From: JADMIH01 sp036399775
GTDB taxonomy: Bacteria > Chloroflexota > Chloroflexia > QHBQ01 > JADMIH01
Direction: 5' to 3'
DNA length: 64,000 nucleotides
NCBI GenBank assembly: GCA_036399775.1
Contig: DASWMJ010000072.1
Span: 1-64,000 of the forward strand
Shown here: positions 60,092 through 64,000 of the stretch, one piece after another
How the letters are laid out: every line of letters begins with the position of its first letter
How positions within the stretch are numbered: the first letter of the stretch is position 1
Notes under the pieces: model-generated
Database searches by the model: none
Told to the model about the DNA's origin: nothing
The model's input: only the letters and a program-made list of their open reading frames with translations
Made by a program: the position numbers and the translations under genes

Positions 60092-62581
60092 CTAGCGCAC
60101 GTCGAGCCGCCCCAGCCCAGGCAGCGCGACATCCAGGTAGCGGCTCTCTCCAACCTGCGTGATAACGAACGGAACGGAAGCGCCGTTCAGTAGAGCCTGC
60201 CGAGGCGACATGCCTTGCGGCAAGAGCATGTGCAGTCGCACGGCGCGGGTCTGCCTGCCGCCCCAGGCCAGGCTCAGGCTTCCATCAAGATTATGCTGCC
60301 AGGCATAAGCGAAGTACGCCCCACTCGTCCCGTATGATAGCGCCACCTGGGCCGACTTGCGGTCCGTAGCAGGCCAACGCGGTGATAGCCTCACCTGCTC
60401 GTACAGCTTCCCCTCGTCAACCACCCCTGCCAGCCCTTCGGTCAGGGCGTTGAGCATAGCCGCCCCACCCCAGCCGTCCGTAGCCAGCGTCTCTTTATTG
60501 CTCACGCCGGGGCTGCCGTCCGGGTGATACCACAGGTATGACCCGCCCGTGCGGTCCAGCAATTCCCAGTAGCGGCGCAATATATCGACGCCGTAAGCTT
60601 CAAAGCCATACTCGAATGCCCCCCGCGCCAGCTCGCCCCCCACCAGGGGCATCACCCCTCCATTGACATACTCGCCTGGGGGAAGCCCAAACGTTGATGG
60701 AAACGGCGGATCTATACTGTACCACTCGGCAAATATGCGAGAGGCGTTGGCTTCTCGGCGGGCCTGGTAAGTGCGTATAACGGAGGCGGCTTGCTCCTGC
60801 GTCAGCGTGCCGCGATTGAGGGCGTAAGCATTCGACAGGCTGAGTTGCGTGCTTTCGTCCACCCCCACCGGGTCAATAGGCGTAAGATGTAGCTGGTGAG
60901 TATAAAACTGGCCGTTCCACAAGAGATGATTGAGGCTCCATAAAAGCGCGTCGGCCCTGGCGTCCCAATCTGCACCCTCTTTGTCCCGTCCAAAGCGGCG
61001 CTCAATGCGCGCGATCAGCCGCGCCGCGTGGTACGCCCCCGTGTTGTCGCCGTGCATGATGCTCCACCTTGTTTGCTCGTCCAGGTCGCGGCGGGTCTTC
61101 TCGCCGTTGCTGCCTTGCTCGAAGTCCCAGGTGTCAATCGTGAAGCCGCGCTTGATGAGAGCGTGGTCCGGCGACCAGCGGCGCGGGTCCCTGAAAAGAT
61201 GCTCAAGCCCGCGCTCTATCGTGGGCAGCATTCCCCGCAGCCACTCGTCGTCGCCGGTGGCCTGCCAGGCAGTCCAGGCACCCTCCACGAAGAGGTATTC
61301 CCGGTCCGCCTCGATCTCTATCTGGTCTGTGAAGACCGGAGTGGCAAGCGTATGGAACAAGTAGTCGTCGAAGCTGCCGTCCGGGCGCTGGGTGGAGGCG
61401 AAGTAGTCGAGCGTACTGGTCATGTCACGCTCGAAGAACTTGAACCCCTTCGACTGGTGAACGTGGTCGCGCAACCAAATGGCAACGTTATCAGGAGAGC
61501 GGTAGCCGCGCACTTCCCGCTTGCCGGAGGGTGCATTGTAAACCACCGCATCCTGGTCCAGGTAGCCCTTGATGCGCGGGTAGAGGCCGTCCAAGCCAGG
61601 GTCGCCCGACCAGACGCCCCACTGAGGCGCGCCCACGCTGAAGTCTCCCCACAGAGCAGCCTGCGCCTCCCCCTGCCTGTAGAGCATCAAACTCTGTAGG
61701 CCGGGCGCACCGGCTGTGTAAATAGTGAGGGGCACGCCCGCCTCAAGGGGATAGGTCGCGTAGACCCGGTTATCCCCATCCAATACCCGCAACTCCCCGG
61801 CGACCTCGCTCGTAACCAATACGGGCGCGAGTATGGGTATCACGCCTGGTGCCGCTTCTACTCGGAGATTGGCAAATGGGGCGTCTGCGGACCAGGGAGC
61901 ACGCAATGAGGGGTCGAGGGTGAAGGCGTGTTCGGCCCCCAGCAGGCTCAGCAAGACCACGTACTCGGTACCTGCCAGTTCGGGGTGTAGCTCGAAGCGT
62001 GCGCGCTCGAAGTACTGAACAATCTGGACTTCGGTGCCGCCCGGCAGTTCGGGTGTGATAGGATAGCCAAACTGGGCCAGTCCTCCATGCTCGCGCCAGT
62101 AAGCCAGGAAAGGCCCGCCCACCATATAGCCCGTTTCAGGGAAGAACTGCTTCCCCTCAAGCAGATCGGCGGGCGATTGGCGCGGCACAGTGCGCCCTTC
62201 TCGCCTCAGCCTCTCGCTGCCCAACTGCCCCAGCAACACCTCGTATGCCGAGCCTGCGTGCTCAGGGTGAAGCTCAAAGCGGCTGCGCTCAAAATACTGC
62301 ACAAGGTAACCCCCCTCGAAGAATGCGGGTGTAAGGGGGTAGCCAAAGACCGGCAGCCCGCCATGCGACTGCCAGTATTGCAGGAACTTGCCTTCCAGGA
62401 AATGGCCTGTGGCCGCGAAGTATTGCCGGTCGGGCGCAGCAGTAGCGTAAGGCATCGGTGCCCACGACGAAGTGCCGGCTGTCAACAGAAGCAGCATGGA
62501 GGTTATGATACCCCAGGCCGCCAACTTCGCCGGTAGAAGCCTGAACGTCCGTGCGATGCAATTTGGGAGCGTGTCAACCAT
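60092..62581 (-). CDS. Exported six-hairpin glycosidase with two N-terminal wall modules
   Basis: The 829-residue protein has a signal or anchor segment (AAWGIITSMLLLLTAGTS) and two ~80-residue wall modules (about 50-120, 130-210) with FxATGHFLEGKFLQYW or FPETGYMVGGPFLAYW, GYPLTP or GYPITP, and VQYFERxRFELHPE. The rest is an (alpha/alpha)6 barrel: EADREYLFVEGAWTAW, FTIDTWDFEQGSN, SIMHGDNTGAYHAARL, STFGLPPGEYVNGGVMPL and a late NKETLATDGWGGAAM. This resembles GH63/GH78-like or amylo-glucosidase-type inverting glycosidases. Substrate unknown. The module is the same as in the serine-less hydrolase at 42805-44337. Confidence 0.78.
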   Translation of the reverse strand: MVDTLPNCIARTFRLLPAKLAAWGIITSMLLLLTAGTSSWAPMPYATAAPDRQYFAATGHFLEGKFLQYWQSHGGLPVFGYPLTPAFFEGGYLVQYFERSRFELHPEHAGSAYEVLLGQLGSERLRREGRTVPRQSPADLLEGKQFFPETGYMVGGPFLAYWREHGGLAQFGYPITPELPGGTEVQIVQYFERARFELHPELAGTEYVVLLSLLGAEHAFTLDPSLRAPWSADAPFANLRVEAAPGVIPILAPVLVTSEVAGELRVLDGDNRVYATYPLEAGVPLTIYTAGAPGLQSLMLYRQGEAQAALWGDFSVGAPQWGVWSGDPGLDGLYPRIKGYLDQDAVVYNAPSGKREVRGYRSPDNVAIWLRDHVHQSKGFKFFERDMTSTLDYFASTQRPDGSFDDYLFHTLATPVFTDQIEIEADREYLFVEGAWTAWQATGDDEWLRGMLPTIERGLEHLFRDPRRWSPDHALIKRGFTIDTWDFEQGSNGEKTRRDLDEQTRWSIMHGDNTGAYHAARLIARIERRFGRDKEGADWDARADALLWSLNHLLWNGQFYTHQLHLTPIDPVGVDESTQLSLSNAYALNRGTLTQEQAASVIRTYQARREANASRIFAEWYSIDPPFPSTFGLPPGEYVNGGVMPLVGGELARGAFEYGFEAYGVDILRRYWELLDRTGGSYLWYHPDGSPGVSNKETLATDGWGGAAMLNALTEGLAGVVDEGKLYEQVRLSPRWPATDRKSAQVALSYGTSGAYFAYAWQHNLDGSLSLAWGGRQTRAVRLHMLLPQGMSPRQALLNGASVPFVITQVGESRYLDVALPGLGRLDVR

Positions 62582-62660
62582 CGTTGGTCAAGCGTAATAT
62601 ACCCCATACCCCAGCCCGCCCGCAACAGCATTGCTAAGCGAGAGCGAACCAACTACCCTG

Positions 62661-62770
62661 TGTCATTCTGAACGAAGTGAAGAATCTCGTCCCTCGCGCA
62701 TTATCTTGCCTTTGCTTTACCCTGACGTAATACGCAAGGAGCGAGATTCTTCACTTCGTTCAGAATGACA
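62661..62770. repeat. Palindromic repeat family A, copy 4
   Basis: Arms TGTCATTCTGAACGAAGTGA and the perfect complement ending TTCAGAATGACA, enclosing about 45 bases. Both arms carry the same A/T substitutions relative to copies 1 and 2. Confidence 0.85.
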
Positions 62771-62846
62771 AGGCTGGTGGGTTTGCAAGTGTTTGGCAGA
62801 ACACCATTTAATGTAGCAACTGGAATGTATCCTGCTTATTAGCAAC

Positions 62847-63764
62847 ATGGGAACGCAAGAAGAGCAAATCCACGAGGAGCCAAAAAAGCGCATTATGACA
62901 GGAGCCGGGCAGGATACGAAAACAATACTCAAGGCGTTGCTGCTTGGCGCGGTGGCTAGTGTGGCAACCGGAGCGGGCGCGTATGGCTATGCCTGGGCAG
63001 TAGAGCCGAATTGGCTCGACGTAGTCAAGGTGAAGCTCACGCTGCCCAACCTGCCTGGAGAGTTCGACGGGTACAGAGTAGCGCAGATAAGCGACATTCA
63101 CGCCGGGAAGTGGATGCCCGGCGCTCGCCTGTCTCGCGTCGTTGACATAGTGAACAATCAGCAGCCCGATCTGATAGCCATAACCGGCGATTTCGTCACA
63201 CAGACCTACCTCGCCGCGCCCGTTGACATAGTCCCTACCATGAAGCGGTTGCGGGCGAAGGACGGCGTGGTGGCTGTCCTGGGCAACCATGACTACTGGG
63301 GCGACCTGGGACCGCATCTCATCAGGCGGGTTATCAGGGAGAGCGGCATGGTAGACCTGAACAACGATGTACACACGCTTGAGCGCGATGGGAAGCTGTT
63401 CCACGTCGCGGGCGTAGACTCCTACAGAGCGGGTGCGGGGCGGCTAGAGCAGGTTATAGCCAAGCTCTCGCACAAAGGAGCAGCTATGCTCCTCGCGCAC
63501 GAACCGGACTACGCCGACGTGAGCGCGCGCAGCCGCCGGTTCGACCTGCAAATATCCGGACACTCTCACGGCGGGCAGGTGGTCATACCCTTCGCGGGGC
63601 CGCCCCACCTGCCGCCGCTTGGCCGCAAGTACCACACTGGGCGCTACCAGGTAGGCGATATGATACAGTACACCAACCGGGGCCTCGGCATGGTGGGTTT
63701 GCCTGTAAGGTTCTGGTGCCGCCCTGAGATAACCGTCTTCACTTTGCATGCCCGGCGGGCATAA
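62847..63764 (+). CDS. YkuE-like membrane-anchored metallophosphoesterase
   Basis: The 305-residue protein has a charged N-terminus, one membrane helix (LKALLLGAVASVATGAGAYGY) and a calcineurin-like phosphoesterase domain with all five metal motifs: QISDIHAGKW, AITGDFV, VLGNHDYWGD, LLAHEPDY and SGHSHGGQV. The C-terminal motif GLGMVGLPVRFWCRPEI is typical of YkuE. Family members may act on lipid or wall phosphates at the membrane surface. It stands alone between a family A repeat and the right edge. Confidence 0.9.
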   Translation: MGTQEEQIHEEPKKRIMTGAGQDTKTILKALLLGAVASVATGAGAYGYAWAVEPNWLDVVKVKLTLPNLPGEFDGYRVAQISDIHAGKWMPGARLSRVVDIVNNQQPDLIAITGDFVTQTYLAAPVDIVPTMKRLRAKDGVVAVLGNHDYWGDLGPHLIRRVIRESGMVDLNNDVHTLERDGKLFHVAGVDSYRAGAGRLEQVIAKLSHKGAAMLLAHEPDYADVSARSRRFDLQISGHSHGGQVVIPFAGPPHLPPLGRKYHTGRYQVGDMIQYTNRGLGMVGLPVRFWCRPEITVFTLHARRA

Positions 63765-63899
63765 CTGTAACCTTGTATAAGTACGATTTCTTGCAAAGTG
63801 TATAGTTAGTGATATGGCAAACAGAATAGCTATCCAACCCGCGTAAGAGATGACAGACCAAGATTGATTAGTTCGTGCCAGAGCGCATACCAACGCCAT

Positions 63900-64000
63900 T
63901 TATGCACTTTGGCTTTGGAACCATCTATTCTTTCCCATGAATTTTTTCAGTAACTCGGATGCTTGCTTATCGGTAAGTTCCTTACCTTCAGGGGTAACTT
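63900..64000 (-). CDS. 3' end of an unidentified gene (partial)
   Basis: On the minus strand the frame entering from 64000 runs 32 codons to a TAA at 63900-63902, reading VTPEGKELTDKQASELLKKF and ending MGKNRWFQSQSA. The TDKQASELLKK helix is typical of a protein end, but no family can be named. The 63765-63899 gap shows nothing else. Confidence 0.5.
   Translation of the reverse strand, partial: VTPEGKELTDKQASELLKKFMGKNRWFQSQSA

Overview
The window looks like a GC-rich (by eye about 60% G+C) chromosome segment from a member of the Chloroflexota, probably a free-living, Gram-positive-like or monoderm lineage. This is inference from several signs: cysteine-bearing SLH domains, TAT-type and lipoprotein export signals, GAF-HisKA_2 kinases, FAD-dependent ThyX, long Ala/Thr tails on ribosomal S16, and a repeated wall/surface module (VQYFERxxFE..HPE) that I associate with Chloroflexota. 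Intergenic DNA is crowded with heptanucleotide tandem arrays and palindromic repeats. I see no rRNA, tRNA, CRISPR array, prophage or intact IS element; the mobile DNA is non-autonomous palindromes plus one IS5-family remnant.

Layout. 0-2.5 kb: surface proteins (fragment with a LamG-like end, then a propeller-SLH protein). 2.5-10.5 kb: selA, then a minus-strand run greA, lysS, thyX, queG, tgt; queG and tgt are adjacent and serve queuosine tRNA modification. 10.8-13.7 kb: M32 carboxypeptidase, DUF4260 and SIMPL proteins. 13.9-19.7 kb: a STAND ATPase with TPRs, a GAF histidine kinase converging on a single-domain response regulator, and a small lipoprotein. 20-23.5 kb: ABC ATPase, a tiny Cys-rich protein, an SH3b-NlpC/P60 wall hydrolase, and a DUF2383 four-helix protein. 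23.9-26.7 kb: a TetR-ABC-2 exporter unit with two matching operators and a near-perfect sigma-70 promoter. 26.8-31.5 kb: ion-channel-like protein, TAT-exported gamma-glutamyltransferase homologue, and two coupled membrane proteins. 31.7-34.3 kb: rpsP-khpA-rimM (no trmD behind it), a 46-residue membrane peptide and a hydrolase-like membrane protein. 34.5-38.2 kb: CBS protein, WD40-like propeller lipoprotein-like protein, and FemAB overlapping a NYN nuclease-like gene. 38.7-51.8 kb: alpha/beta hydrolase, a reprolysin-type metalloprotease with SLH domains, a surface alpha/beta-hydrolase homologue that has lost its serine nucleophile, SGNH hydrolase, a large GT-C-like membrane protein, Eis-like acetyltransferase, a C39-like lipoprotein, and a PRC-barrel protein. 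52-64 kb: IS5 remnant, ABC-F ATPase, a gene-poor 1.1 kb stretch, a disulfide oxidoreductase next to an ATP-grasp ligase, a PhoB-like regulator, a possible structured RNA, a six-hairpin glycosidase carrying the same wall module, a YkuE-like phosphoesterase, and the 3' end of one further gene.

The most distinctive feature is the repeat biology. Heptad arrays sit against stop codons and have entered reading frames (FemAB, LysS, the kinase and response-regulator tails). Palindromes show arm-to-arm covariation. One palindrome carries a second inserted element with 16-bp terminal inverted repeats and a 5-bp target duplication, and another element has an exact 9-bp duplication. The best candidates for undescribed protein-level biology are the disulfide oxidoreductase/ATP-grasp pair, the serine-less surface hydrolase, and the shared wall module.
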